Positions 9,220 to 18,518 are shown, numbered from the stretch's first letter. The stretch is 54,061 bases of DNA from an uncultured Spirochaeta sp. (GCA_913030605.1 CAJWEZ010000028.1:1-54061), one strand, 5' to 3'. The notes: generated by a model from the sequence alone, not told the origin. Numbers and translations are program-made.

Positions 9220-9423
9220 CTACACGGCACGAGCGAGAAACAGGGCTGCGATTCCGGCGGATCCGACCGCCGACACCAGCAGCCACAGGAGCACGGCCCG
9301 GAACGGGACACGCCGCCCGGCGGCGACCGCCCGGCGCATTCCGTCGAGACCGGATATCACTGCGATGAGGAGAAACAGAACCGGCGCAACGATCGCTCCG
9401 GTCACGGCGACGGACTCCGTCAT
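9220..9423 (-). CDS. 67-residue two-helix membrane protein coupled to ECF sigma factor
   Basis: A small protein with two hydrophobic segments (about residues 8-24 and 42-63) separated by a short positively charged loop (MRRAVAAGRR). Its ATG overlaps the sigma-factor stop as ATGA, so translation is coupled. It lacks the usual N-terminal cytoplasmic domain of zinc-binding anti-sigma factors and has no cysteine. The position directly after an ECF sigma gene is where anti-sigma factors or sigma-sensing membrane partners lie, so a regulatory role is inferred from context only. It could equally be a small accessory to the MFS transporter downstream. Confidence 0.7.
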   Translation of the reverse strand: MTESVAVTGAIVAPVLFLLIAVISGLDGMRRAVAAGRRVPFRAVLLWLLVSAVGSAGIAALFLARAV

Positions 9424-9899
9424 GCTGCGGCCCGGGCGACGCCGGCTGACCGCAACGTACGAAGTCGCTTCCGCACACCGGATACCGACATGCCGAACGT
9501 TCTGGCAGTCTCCTCCAGGGTCATGCCGTCCAGATAGTAGCATACCGCCATCGCCTGTGTGTTCTCGAGCTGCTCCGCGAACAGGCGGTCCAGAAAGTGT
9601 CCCGTGAGGATCCGATCGGCGTGATCGTCGCTGTGCGCAATCGTATCGAGGACATCGCCGGCCGGCTGGCTCCGGTCCCGACCGCGCGAACGAATCCGGT
9701 TCAGGCACACGTTGGTGGCGATCGTGTACAACAGACTCGAGAGCGCCGTGGACTCCAGTCGGTCCCGGTGCCGCAGCACCTGGACGAACGTATCCTGCAT
9801 CGCATCGGCGGCGGCGTCCTCGTCCCGGAGCATCGCCCGACACCGACGCATCACCATCGGTCCAAAGGTTCGGTAGGTGTATTCCACGTCGATTGACAT
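9420..9899 (-). CDS. ECF-family RNA polymerase sigma factor
   Basis: A 159-residue sigma-70-family protein with only regions 2 and 4, as in ECF sigma factors. Region 2 is around residues 10-75 (DEDAAADAMQDTFVQV, with the RNA-polymerase-binding helix). Region 4 is near the C terminus with the helix-turn-helix LEETARTFGMSVSGVRKRL. It redirects RNA polymerase to a specific promoter set in response to a signal. It is followed by a coupled small membrane protein and then an MFS transporter. Three GTAG/CTAC inverted-repeat sites lie 39-108 bases upstream of the start, suggesting an additional DNA-binding regulator. The Shine-Dalgarno before the ATG at 9899 is weak. Confidence 0.9.
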   Translation of the reverse strand: MSIDVEYTYRTFGPMVMRRCRAMLRDEDAAADAMQDTFVQVLRHRDRLESTALSSLLYTIATNVCLNRIRSRGRDRSQPAGDVLDTIAHSDDHADRILTGHFLDRLFAEQLENTQAMAVCYYLDGMTLEETARTFGMSVSGVRKRLRTLRSAGVARAAA

Positions 9900-9937
9900 G
9901 CCGTGAGCCTACGCCCACCCCGCGCGTATTGATATCC

Positions 9938-10007
9938 GTACTTCTACGTATTTGCGTTCTGCACCGGGAACTAGGTAGTTCTACTTAGGGGATTCGTAGC
10001 GTTCTAC
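9938..10007. promoter_or_regulatory. Three GTAG-N-CTAC inverted repeats upstream of the ECF sigma gene
   Basis: Sites at 9938-9947 (GTACTTCTAC, one mismatch), 9975-9984 (GTAGTTCTAC) and 9996-10007 (GTAGCGTTCTAC) lie between the LuxR-type gene and the sigma gene. The middle one extends to CTAGGTAGTTCTACTTAG (9971-9988), a near-perfect palindrome of 18 bases. Centres are 37 and 22 bases apart. The arrangement resembles an operator for a dimeric regulator. The LuxR-type protein next door is one candidate ligand, though its consensus is unknown. Confidence 0.45.
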
Positions 10008-10075
10008 GGCGACTAACACCCGAGCCGGCCAACACCCGCGCCGGCCCGACACCGGCACCTGCGGAGCACGGTGTG

Positions 10076-10990
10076 TCAGCCGTCGGCGTAGCGTTGCACC
10101 AGCGCGGTGAGTTCCATTCGCTTTCCAACCGCGCATTTTCGGTACAGGTTGTACACGTGGTTTTCCACCGTCCGTGGCGAAATGTAGAGCGCCTCGGCGA
10201 TCTCGCGATTGGTTCGACCGCGGCAGAGGTGGTCCAGGACCTCGCGCTCACGCTCGCTCAGTCCGAACTCCCTCACGAACAGGTCGGAGACCCTCCCCGC
10301 GGCGGTCTGACCGTCGGCACGGTTCAACTGGGCCACGGTGGGCACGATCACCGCCACCGCCCACAGGATGTTGAACACCGCCGAGGTGAGAAAAAAGAGC
10401 GGCAAGTCCGGATTTCGCGATATCAGGTGCGGCCCAAACGCCCAGTCCACCGCGGAGCCGACGGTCCACAGGACCCCACCGATCAGAAACGCAACGATCC
10501 CGCGGTACCAGTCCCCCACCTCCATGCGGTTTCGCTGAAGAAGCGCCCACAGAAACCATCCGCCGAGATACAGATAGAACATTGCGTTGATCTGGGGCGC
10601 AAAGGGAATCTCGCGCCCGGTACCGACAAACACGTAGATGACCATCAGCACCGCCAGCGGCGCCAGGATCAGCAGCCGGGATCGCATCCCCCGCGGCGTG
10701 CCCAGCAGTCGCTGGACCATCCGCGGACCCAGATAGAGGAGCGCCAGGCTCACCGCCGCCTGCAGCAGGAAGAACGGAAGATGCCCACCGGTGACCCGAC
10801 CGTGAGCGTACAGATCCACCGCCAGTACCACCGTGAAACTGAGGTCGAACACCGCCATGGCGATCAGGAGCGATAGGTAGCTGCGGAGCCATCGGAACGG
10901 GCGGCGACGGTAGGACAGGTAGAGCAGCGGCATCGAAACGAACAGAGCCGTGAACCCCACCATCCTGAGCCAGAGAAGCAGCCGTACCAT
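10076..10990 (-). CDS. Membrane-anchored LuxR-family transcriptional regulator
   Basis: About 304 residues from the ATG at 10990; the open frame continues upstream but that part looks non-coding. The N-terminal two thirds contains about seven hydrophobic segments. The C terminus is a LuxR/GerE helix-turn-helix: LSEREREVLDHLCRGRTNREIAEALYIS, then RTVENHVYNLYRK. The layout matches membrane-sensor LuxR regulators seen in several phyla, where a 7TM-like domain presumably senses a ligand and the DNA-binding domain stays in the cytoplasm. It lies upstream of the ECF sigma cassette on the same strand, 176 bases away, with inverted repeats between. No Shine-Dalgarno is obvious, so the start could be the GTG two codons earlier. 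Confidence 0.85.
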   Translation of the reverse strand: MVRLLLWLRMVGFTALFVSMPLLYLSYRRRPFRWLRSYLSLLIAMAVFDLSFTVVLAVDLYAHGRVTGGHLPFFLLQAAVSLALLYLGPRMVQRLLGTPRGMRSRLLILAPLAVLMVIYVFVGTGREIPFAPQINAMFYLYLGGWFLWALLQRNRMEVGDWYRGIVAFLIGGVLWTVGSAVDWAFGPHLISRNPDLPLFFLTSAVFNILWAVAVIVPTVAQLNRADGQTAAGRVSDLFVREFGLSEREREVLDHLCRGRTNREIAEALYISPRTVENHVYNLYRKCAVGKRMELTALVQRYADG

Positions 10991-11281
10991 CACCACGGCA
11001 ACTGTGCCGATCTTCGCACCCCGCGTCAATCCGCCATACTGGGCGTCATGATTGGTGAGGCACGGGAGGCGGAACAACAGCGCGTGTTCGACGTCGTTGT
11101 CGCACGCACCGACCGACTGAACGACTGGGACCTCGTAGACACTGCGGCGCCGACCATCACCGGGCCGGCGACGTCGTCCCGACCCTCGCGCTCGCGCGAC
11201 AGTTTCTGGACGCGGTGATCTCCCGCGATCGTGGAATATTCCCAGCACACATAACACCACATCCGAAAGGAAACCACGCTC

Positions 11282-11875
11282 ATGAGGCCATCAACCATGA
11301 CCCGAATTCTGGGCGTTCTGTCCGTGTTCCTGCTCGCACTCGCCGCCTGTGACAACGCCGGCGCCGGCGGAGGCGGCGGTTCTCCCTGGAGCGGCAAGAT
11401 CTCCAACTGGAATCTTGGATCGGGATACTCCGTCGCCGTATACGACGACGATTCTTCGGCGACGCTCATCGGTCCCGCAGAGATCGCGTCGGACGGGTCG
11501 TTCTCTCTGTCAATGGACACCCCGCCGACATCGGCGCTCTCGCCGCTGTCGGCGCTCGCCGCGCTGTTTGCGGACGTGACGGTCAGCGATGGATCGGTCG
11601 ACTATCTGCAGGTCGACGAACTGAGGGTACTCGACGCCGGCGGAACCGCAGTCGGGACGATTTCGTATGCCGCGAACCTGACGTCGCAGGAATGGTGGTA
11701 CGCCACCGGCGCATCCACCGTCAGTGGAAGCGGATCGTTCCTCGTGACGCTGGTCTACGACGTGTCCGTGTTGTCGGGGTGGACGTCGGTGACCGCAACC
11801 ACCGACCAATCCTTGACCGTGACCTACACCAACGGCACCGTCTCCGGCGGCTCCTGGACCTACCAGGCGGACTGA
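11282..11875 (+). CDS. Hypothetical lipoprotein
   Basis: A 197-residue secreted protein. The N terminus (MRPSTMTRILGVLSVFLL) is a signal peptide ending in a lipobox, LAAC, with the lipidated cysteine at residue 23, followed by a glycine-rich linker (GAGGGGGS). The remainder is Ser/Thr/Gly-rich and predicted beta-stranded, with no domain I recognise. AAAGGAA lies 8 bases before the ATG. It stands alone, convergent with the beta-galactosidase gene. The 291 bases upstream (10991-11281) hold no other recognisable gene, only the divergent upstream regions of this gene and the LuxR-type gene. Confidence 0.75.
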   Translation: MRPSTMTRILGVLSVFLLALAACDNAGAGGGGGSPWSGKISNWNLGSGYSVAVYDDDSSATLIGPAEIASDGSFSLSMDTPPTSALSPLSALAALFADVTVSDGSVDYLQVDELRVLDAGGTAVGTISYAANLTSQEWWYATGASTVSGSGSFLVTLVYDVSVLSGWTSVTATTDQSLTVTYTNGTVSGGSWTYQAD

Positions 11876-11890
11876 CGCGCGAGTGTCCGG

Positions 11891-11928
11891 GCTGGTACCT
11901 GCGCGTCACTGGACGCGCAGGTACCAGC
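11891..11928. terminator. Strong stem-loop between convergent genes
   Basis: GCTGGTACCTGCGCGT (11891-11906) pairs perfectly over 16 bases with 11913-11928, leaving a 6-base loop. The right arm and loop are also the last codons and stop of the beta-galactosidase gene. No U-run follows on either strand, so it may be a factor-assisted bidirectional terminator or an mRNA 3' stabiliser for both convergent transcripts. Confidence 0.6.
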
Positions 11929-14900
11929 TCCACCGGTACTCGCCGGCGCCGCCGGTCCACCGGGGGTGACAGTCGGGGCCGCAGGCGGCGGTGCCGATAC
12001 CGCGGTGGAAGTGATCGACAAGCAGGATCGTCTCCGCCCGCGGTTCGATCTGGTGGGTGTGGGTCAGTGCGTCGAGATCCTCCGGGGCCGTGTGGAGGGC
12101 GGAGAACTGCATCGTTTCCCCGCCGTCGGCGGCGATCTGCACCCGCGTCGTGCCGTCCGACAGTTCGATCCAGCGGGTGTCCACGTGGCCACCGTGCTCC
12201 TGGGGCACGATGTACGGCACGTACTGCTCCGCGACGGTGCTGCGGTACAAACCCACAGGGCATCCGGCGCTGCGGTCGGGGTAGCTCTCGCCGGGGCCGC
12301 GACCGTACCAGCGCAGCGATTCGAATCCCGGAGGCAACTCCATGCGAATCCCCACCCGTGGCACGTCGGGAACCGTGTCGGCAACGGCGACGGTCACATC
12401 CAGCCGCTGCCAGCCGGCGCGCTCCGCCCCGTGCAGGGACAGGGACACGACGGCGCGCTCGAGGTCCCCGTGGCGGTAGACCGCCGAAAGCCCACCGGAG
12501 GGCTCGCCACGCCATTCCGCGGTCAGCCGGTTCAGTCCGGCGTTGATCCACAGTGACCCGGGTTTCTCCTCCTGATCGGACATGTGCCGGATCAAGTCGT
12601 TTTCGGTCGGCGCGCGCCACAGCGAAAGCCCCGGACCCGCGAGTTCGAGATCGCCGGCCCGCAGCACCGGCGCACCTCCGGCATCCAGTGAAAGCTCCAG
12701 GGGACGGGCCTCGGCGCCGGCGTCGACTGCGGTGATCGCGCCGGCGGCGACAACACCCCGCCAGGCCGCGGCACCAACGCCCGTCTCGGGGGATGTTCCG
12801 TCGATCGACCACGACACCGGCGCCGGGACTGTGGACGCCGGGGATGCGGCGCCGACAACCCACTGTTCCCAGGCGACCTCGTGGCCCGCCGGGGTAAGCG
12901 CGGAACCTCGATCGTCGGTGAGGCGTACGGTCAGAAGGCGTTCCGTGTCAGTGGGCGCCGCTCCGACACCGGCAGAGGCCAGGTCCAGGGAGATCTCAAC
13001 GCTCCCGTCAACCTCCACGTCGGGCACAGCAACGGACCCGTGCCCCACATCCTCACCGTTGTCGCTGACGGTCCATGACAGCGTGTGGCCGGTGAGCGGT
13101 GTGAAGTCGCGACCGTTACGCACCTCCACCGTCACCGCCCCGACGGCGCCCCCTGCCGACGCCTGCGCCGTCGCCGAAAGCGCAAAACTCACCGGTTGCG
13201 CGAGCTTCCGATACTCCTCCATCGCGGGATGCGGCGTCCGGTCCGGCCAGATCAGTCCGTTGATGCAAAAGTCGCGATCGTTGGGTTCGTCGCCGTAGTC
13301 GCCGCCGTAGGCGAAGTACTCACGGCCGTTCTCGGCGGTGCGCCGGAGCCCCTGGTCAACCCAGTCCCAGATGAACCCCCCCTGCAGTCCCGGAAGGGTG
13401 CGGAAGGCGTGAAAGTAGTCGGCGAGCCCACCGTTGGAATTGCCCATCGCGTGGGAGTACTCACACAGGATCAGCGGACGCGGGTCCGGCGTGTCCGGAG
13501 CCGGGCACGCCGAGTCAAGCGCCGCGTCCGGCACCTGCTCGGCAAGGACATCCGCCGGCGGTACGCGCCCGCCGTCGACGGCCCAGGCCGCGATCTCCTC
13601 CACCGGTGCGTACATCGGAGGAATGATGTCTGTTGCGTGGCGCCCGCGCCAGAAATGGTAGCGGTTCTGGCCGTACTCGGTACGAACCGCACCTTCGTAG
13701 TGCACGACTCGGTCCGGGTCGACCCGACGGACCCACGCGGCGGCGGCGTCGTGGTTGGAGCCGTAGCCGGACTCGTTCCCCAGCGACCACACCAGCACTG
13801 CGGCGTGGTTCACGTCGCGGTCCACCATACGCTGCACACGATCGACGAACGCCGCGGTATAGCGCGGGTCGCGACACACCTCGTTGTAGTAGTGGTGGGC
13901 CTCCACGTTGGCCTCATCCCACAGGTAGATCCCGTACTGGTCGCACAGATCGTACCAGTCCGGGTGGTTGGGATAGTGGGCGGTACGGACAGCGTTGAAA
14001 TTGTGCATCCGAAGCAGTTCGAGGTCGCGAATCATCGAATCCCGCGTCAGGGCCTTTCCCGTATCGGGGTCGTGCTCGTGGCGGTTCACGCCGCGAATCA
14101 GGACCGCGCGACCGTTGATGAGCAGCTGTCGGTCGGCGATCTCCACCCGGCGGAACCCGACCCGTTGTCGGTAGACGGCCTGCACGCGCCCGTCGGCGGC
14201 GGACCGAAGCGTGACCAGCACGGTGTACAGGTGCGGCGCCTCCCCGCTCCAGGGCGATACGCTCACCGTGTCCGTAGTCAGTCGCAACCGGTCGGCGCGA
14301 TTCGCCGACTCGTGCTGGTGTCCGTCGCTGGCGGGCGCGCCGGTGCACGTACCGGACACCCGGGCGACCTCCGTCCAGGACGAAGGGGCCCCGCCGTCGC
14401 CGTGGAGCAGATCCCCGGGTCCGTCCAGCAGCGACACCTCCACCTCCCAGGGTCCGACAGGTCGGTCGACACGGCGATCGATGCCGGCGCCGGCAAGGAC
14501 AACCTCGGCAACCAGGTCTCCGCTTGCGTTGTCGGGGTTGAGTCGAGGGCGCAGGCGCAGACGTTGTACGTACGTCGACGGCTCGCGGCGGATGTACACG
14601 TCCCGGTGGATCCCCGCCATCCACCACTGGTCCTGGTCCTCGATGAAACTGGCGTCCGAGTAGCGCACCACCATGACGAGCAGTTCGTGTGTTCGCCCCG
14701 GGGCACACGCCGCCGCCGGCAGCAGCCGACCGATATCAAACTCCGTTTCCAGCCGCGAGTCCTTGGCGGTACCGACGAACTCGCCGTCGAGCCAGACGAT
14801 CGCCACGCTTTCCGCCCCGCCAAGGTGCAGAACCAGCCGGTCGTCGGCTGTCACGCGCGCCGCCTCGTCGGTACCGAAGGCAAACCGTCGCCGATACACA

Positions 14901-15301
14901 CCGGTGGGGTTCTCCCGCGGCGGGCTCGGTGGGATCTCGTCAAACGGCATCCGAATATTGGTGTAGTGCGGTTTGTCCCACCCCTGGAGTGTCCAGTTGC
15001 CCGGCACGGTGATCGAAGCCCAGTCGCCGGCAGCTACGTCGGAACCGGCAGCGTCGTCGAAACCGGCAGCGCCCCCGACAATGCCGCGAAGCCACTCGGC
15101 GGCGGCCTCCGGCGTGGGGAAGAAGCGAAAACCCCACGTGCCGTTCAGGTCCACCACGTCCCCCCGGTCGAGGGGGTCTGCGGCCAAAGCGTCGGTGACG
15201 CTCCGGTACGCCGGCGCCCGTGAACGCATCGGTTCGCGGCCGATGCCGATAACCTCGGGACGGGCCCACGGTCGGAGTGAAAGAATGTCAGCGATCGTCA
15301 T
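11906..15301 (-). CDS. lacZ: Beta-galactosidase, glycoside hydrolase family 2 (LacZ type)
   Basis: An 1131-residue large GH2 enzyme, slightly longer than E. coli LacZ (1024). It has the N-terminal sugar-binding domain (KPHYTNIRMPFD), the TIM barrel with RGVNRHEHDPDTG, and VRTAHYPNHPDWYDLCD. The acid/base Glu510 is in WSLGNESGYG, the nucleophile Glu614 in ILCEYSHAMGNS, then GGFIWDWVDQGL, and a C-terminal domain 5 of LacZ type. No signal peptide is seen, so it is cytoplasmic and acts on imported beta-galactosides. The ATG at 15301 follows AAAGGA at 6 bases. It is the last gene of the galactoside operon, 21 bases after the alpha-galactosidase. Confidence 0.97.
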   Translation of the reverse strand: MTIADILSLRPWARPEVIGIGREPMRSRAPAYRSVTDALAADPLDRGDVVDLNGTWGFRFFPTPEAAAEWLRGIVGGAAGFDDAAGSDVAAGDWASITVPGNWTLQGWDKPHYTNIRMPFDEIPPSPPRENPTGVYRRRFAFGTDEAARVTADDRLVLHLGGAESVAIVWLDGEFVGTAKDSRLETEFDIGRLLPAAACAPGRTHELLVMVVRYSDASFIEDQDQWWMAGIHRDVYIRREPSTYVQRLRLRPRLNPDNASGDLVAEVVLAGAGIDRRVDRPVGPWEVEVSLLDGPGDLLHGDGGAPSSWTEVARVSGTCTGAPASDGHQHESANRADRLRLTTDTVSVSPWSGEAPHLYTVLVTLRSAADGRVQAVYRQRVGFRRVEIADRQLLINGRAVLIRGVNRHEHDPDTGKALTRDSMIRDLELLRMHNFNAVRTAHYPNHPDWYDLCDQYGIYLWDEANVEAHHYYNEVCRDPRYTAAFVDRVQRMVDRDVNHAAVLVWSLGNESGYGSNHDAAAAWVRRVDPDRVVHYEGAVRTEYGQNRYHFWRGRHATDIIPPMYAPVEEIAAWAVDGGRVPPADVLAEQVPDAALDSACPAPDTPDPRPLILCEYSHAMGNSNGGLADYFHAFRTLPGLQGGFIWDWVDQGLRRTAENGREYFAYGGDYGDEPNDRDFCINGLIWPDRTPHPAMEEYRKLAQPVSFALSATAQASAGGAVGAVTVEVRNGRDFTPLTGHTLSWTVSDNGEDVGHGSVAVPDVEVDGSVEISLDLASAGVGAAPTDTERLLTVRLTDDRGSALTPAGHEVAWEQWVVGAASPASTVPAPVSWSIDGTSPETGVGAAAWRGVVAAGAITAVDAGAEARPLELSLDAGGAPVLRAGDLELAGPGLSLWRAPTENDLIRHMSDQEEKPGSLWINAGLNRLTAEWRGEPSGGLSAVYRHGDLERAVVSLSLHGAERAGWQRLDVTVAVADTVPDVPRVGIRMELPPGFESLRWYGRGPGESYPDRSAGCPVGLYRSTVAEQYVPYIVPQEHGGHVDTRWIELSDGTTRVQIAADGGETMQFSALHTAPEDLDALTHTHQIEPRAETILLVDHFHRGIGTAACGPDCHPRWTGGAGEYRWSWYLRVQ

Positions 15302-15322
15302 TGGTCGTCCTTTCGGCAAGAA

Positions 15323-17647
15323 TCATTCGCGCACCAGATGCCAGAACCGGGCCTGGTGGTCGGTACCGGGGTCCATGTGGAGGCCACGACTCCGCAGCTG
15401 GGCGGCGGTGTAGCGGCGATCGTCGCTCCCGTCGCGATACACGGTGGAGCCCGGCACGGGCACCCCGTCTCCGTCCCGGAGGCCGGCGAGACGGAGTGAG
15501 CCCGGGTCCTGGTTGGTCCGGGCCAGTGGGTGAACGTGAAAGACGAACACCTCGCTGCCGTCGTCGGCCTCGACCATCCAGGCCCGGGCGCCGCCCCAGT
15601 CTCCCGCGACGGTCGCCCTGGTTGCGGTCACGGCGCTGCCGGCGCCGGAGGCGGGGGCAGCGGCACCTCCGGCACCGGAGGCACTTCCCAGACGGGTAAA
15701 CCGCCCGTTCATGACCGCCTCGCGAATGCGGCGGTAGAGCGTTGACCCCTCGGCGAACACCGCGCGGTCCTCCCCGGACTCCCGTTCCGGGTCCAACTCG
15801 TATCCGTAGCTGAACGCGGCGGCGGTCAGAACCCTCGTCCACGCCGGCGTGACGCGGCCCACCTGGTGGTTCGGAACGCTGCTGACGTGGGCACCGATCA
15901 TCTCCGGCGGGAATACCAGCGATGTACCGTACTGCACGTCCAGCCGCTCGATCGCGTCGGTCTGGTCGCTGGTCCAGAACCGTGGTGAGTACCGCGCGAG
16001 ACCCATATCGAAGCGGCCGCCACCGCCGGCGCACCCCTCGAAGAGGACGTGCGGGAACGCGGAGGTGAGCCGTTCCAGGAGGTCGTACAATCCCAGAATG
16101 TAGCGGTGCATCACCTCACCCTGCCGTTCCGCCGGCAGCGCCGGAGAACCCGCCTCGGTCATCGCGCGGTTCATGTCCCACTTGATGTAGGATGCCGTTG
16201 ATTCCCGCAGGATCGCGGATACCGTTTCGAAGACGTGATCCACTACCTCCGGGTTCGAAAGGTCGAGCGTCAGCTGGTGTCGTGCCAGCGTCGGTTCCCG
16301 TCCCGGGATCTGGAGGAACCAATCCGGGTGTTCACGGCACAGGTGACTGTCCGGCGAAACCATCTCCGGTTCGATCCACACCCCGAACTCCAGCCCTTCA
16401 CGACGGACCGCATCGGCCACCGGCGCAAGACCGTCGGGAAAAAGATCCCGGTTGACCCACCAGTCGCCAAGAGAGGCGGTGTCGTCGCGTCGTCCGGAGA
16501 ACCAGCCGTCGTCGAGGACCAGCAGTTCCGCGCCGATCTCGCGCCCGGCCCGCGCCAGCCGGGTTACCCGGTCGGCGTCGAGATCGAAGTACATCGCCTC
16601 CCAGCTGTTGATGATCGTCCGTCGCGGTTCCGATCGCCAGCGGCTCGCCACGATGCCGTCCCGCAGGAGGGAATGAAACGCCGCGCTCATACCGCCGAAG
16701 CCGTCGGCACTGTGTACCAGCGCCGCCACCGGCGTATCCACCGACTCTCCCGGCTCCAGATGTCCGCGGTACCCCGCCATACCGATCGACGTACGGCACG
16801 CACCGTACTGGTCGCTGTCGCCGGCGGCTCCGAAACTGCCGCTGTACATCAGCCCGGCGGCCCACACCTGCCCCCGCTCCTCGTCGGTTTCCGGCGTGCA
16901 CAGTGCGATGAAGGGACTGCTCTGGTGGCTGCTCGCGCCGGCCCGGGTACCAACAGAATGGCGCCCCGGCGTGACCGGTGTGCGAACAACGTGGCGTTCC
17001 CGGGCCCAGGCACCGGCGAGCGTGACCACGTCGTAGTGGTCCGGCGGCAGGTCCCAGCTCGCCGAGGCCGCCCCGTGCAACGCGAGCGACCCGCCGGTTC
17101 CGCTGTTGGTGACGCGGGTCCAGCGCAGAAGCGTCGGCGCCTCCTCAGCAACGGTGTAAAACAGGTCCACCGTCAGGTCCCCGCGGGGATCCGAAAGCCG
17201 GACCCGCACCGTCGTCGTCGCCCCCAGGTCGTGGTCCTCCCGCAGCGTCGGAAGTCCTGCGGGCCCCGCAACGCCGGCAGAGATCTCGTGGGAATCGTAC
17301 TCCAGGCGAAGAGCGCCGGTTCCGTCGGCAAGCGTTGCCTCCAGGGCGCCGGAGCGCTGTTCACCGGTGCCCCAGACCGGATACTCCTGTGGCAGGGTGT
17401 CCAGGGAGTAGCCATGCGCCGCCCATGGCCATCGGCCCGCCGTCGGCTGCGCTCCCCGCGTCTGAACCGCCAGGTAGGGGGCCGCGGCGGGGTAGATGAG
17501 CGTGTCGATCTCCACCGGCGCACCGGCCCCGAGCGGTTCGCCCCAGTACAGATGGGCGAGGAATCGCCCGTCCATGATGTGCATCAGATAACTGAAGTGT
17601 CGGTTCCCGAGGTGGAACACGCGGCGGACAGCGTCAAATTCGATCAT
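15323..17647 (-). CDS. Alpha-galactosidase, glycoside hydrolase family 36
   Basis: A 774-residue GH36 enzyme of usual size (about 730). Signatures: INSWEAMYFD, LLVLDDGWFSGR, GVWIEPEMVSPDS, the nucleophile Asp491 in YIKWDMNR, and FEGCAGGGGRFDMG followed by the acid/base Asp561 in FWTSDQTD. It hydrolyses alpha-1,6-galactosides such as melibiose and raffinose. No signal peptide is present. An Ala/Gly-rich insert (SASGAGGAAAPASGAGSA) near residue 660 is a linker-like feature before the C-terminal beta domain. It sits between the sugar permease genes and lacZ in one minus-strand operon. Confidence 0.96.
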   Translation of the reverse strand: MIEFDAVRRVFHLGNRHFSYLMHIMDGRFLAHLYWGEPLGAGAPVEIDTLIYPAAAPYLAVQTRGAQPTAGRWPWAAHGYSLDTLPQEYPVWGTGEQRSGALEATLADGTGALRLEYDSHEISAGVAGPAGLPTLREDHDLGATTTVRVRLSDPRGDLTVDLFYTVAEEAPTLLRWTRVTNSGTGGSLALHGAASASWDLPPDHYDVVTLAGAWARERHVVRTPVTPGRHSVGTRAGASSHQSSPFIALCTPETDEERGQVWAAGLMYSGSFGAAGDSDQYGACRTSIGMAGYRGHLEPGESVDTPVAALVHSADGFGGMSAAFHSLLRDGIVASRWRSEPRRTIINSWEAMYFDLDADRVTRLARAGREIGAELLVLDDGWFSGRRDDTASLGDWWVNRDLFPDGLAPVADAVRREGLEFGVWIEPEMVSPDSHLCREHPDWFLQIPGREPTLARHQLTLDLSNPEVVDHVFETVSAILRESTASYIKWDMNRAMTEAGSPALPAERQGEVMHRYILGLYDLLERLTSAFPHVLFEGCAGGGGRFDMGLARYSPRFWTSDQTDAIERLDVQYGTSLVFPPEMIGAHVSSVPNHQVGRVTPAWTRVLTAAAFSYGYELDPERESGEDRAVFAEGSTLYRRIREAVMNGRFTRLGSASGAGGAAAPASGAGSAVTATRATVAGDWGGARAWMVEADDGSEVFVFHVHPLARTNQDPGSLRLAGLRDGDGVPVPGSTVYRDGSDDRRYTAAQLRSRGLHMDPGTDHQARFWHLVRE

Positions 17648-17656
17648 AGCGCCCTA

Positions 17657-18514
17657 TTATTCTTTTACACCACCGAAGGTCAAACCGGCGATGAACTGCC
17701 GCTGAAGCACGAAGAACACCACCACCGACGGAATGGCCGCGATTACGGAGCCCGCGGCGATCAGGTTCCACGAGATCGACCACTGCCCCCGCAGCGCCTG
17801 CAGTCCGAAGGTGATCGGTCGGGCAGCGTCGCTCTGTACCAGCGTGAGAGCCCAGAAGAAGTCGTTCCATATGAAGGTGAACAGCAGCACCCCCAGCGAG
17901 GCGAGCGCCGGCCGAATGAGCGGCATGATCACGCGAAAGAACACGCCCATCTCCGTGGCCCCCTCGATGCGCGCCGATTCCACCAGCGCCATCGGCAGGT
18001 CGGCGATGAAGTTGCGCAGGAAGAAGGTTGCAAACCCGATCTGAAACGAGGTGTGGAAGATGATGAGCGCCCACAGCGTGTCCAGGAGATCGAGATTGGC
18101 GAAGAGGGTGCGTACCGGAATCATCAGGATCTGGAACGGCACGAAGTTTCCGGCGATAAACATGGCGTACAGCAGGATGCGTCCGCGGAACCGGTGGATC
18201 GCCAGGGTGTAGCCGGCCATGGCGCTGAAGAAGATCGCCATGAACACCGACGGCAGGGTGATGATCACCGAGTTGATGAAGTACTGCAGCATGGGGCTGC
18301 GCGCCGGATTGAAGACCTCGGCGTAGTTCTGAAACATCTTGAACTCGGTGGGCCAGCCCCAGTAGTTCCCGGAGATGATATCGGCGTTACCACGGACCGA
18401 TGTCACCAGGATCGCCACCATCGGCAGCAGCCACAGAATCAGCAGCACAAAGAGCGCGACGCGATACACGACCCGCGTCGGAACGGTTGTTCGTTCGATC
18501 GGTGTTGGAAACAT
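17657..18514 (-). CDS. ABC sugar transporter permease, MalG type (CUT1)
   Basis: A 285-residue inner-membrane permease with six hydrophobic segments. The EAA loop that contacts the ATPase is around residues 188-207 (ESARIEGATEMGVFFRVIMP, then L-x-P). It forms a heterodimer with the permease encoded just upstream, and the complex brings an oligosaccharide delivered by the adjacent binding protein into the cytoplasm. No ATPase gene is in this cluster; as in many CUT1 systems a shared MsmK-type ATPase elsewhere would be needed. It starts 4 bases after the stop of the partner permease gene and ends 9 bases before the alpha-galactosidase gene. Confidence 0.93.
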   Translation of the reverse strand: MFPTPIERTTVPTRVVYRVALFVLLILWLLPMVAILVTSVRGNADIISGNYWGWPTEFKMFQNYAEVFNPARSPMLQYFINSVIITLPSVFMAIFFSAMAGYTLAIHRFRGRILLYAMFIAGNFVPFQILMIPVRTLFANLDLLDTLWALIIFHTSFQIGFATFFLRNFIADLPMALVESARIEGATEMGVFFRVIMPLIRPALASLGVLLFTFIWNDFFWALTLVQSDAARPITFGLQALRGQWSISWNLIAAGSVIAAIPSVVVFFVLQRQFIAGLTFGGVKE

Positions 18515-18518
18515 CTGC

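Noticed and set aside
13085..15223. 712-codon plus-strand frame opposite lacZ
   Set aside because: It mirrors the codon positions of the verified GH2 gene; no ribosome site and no homology.
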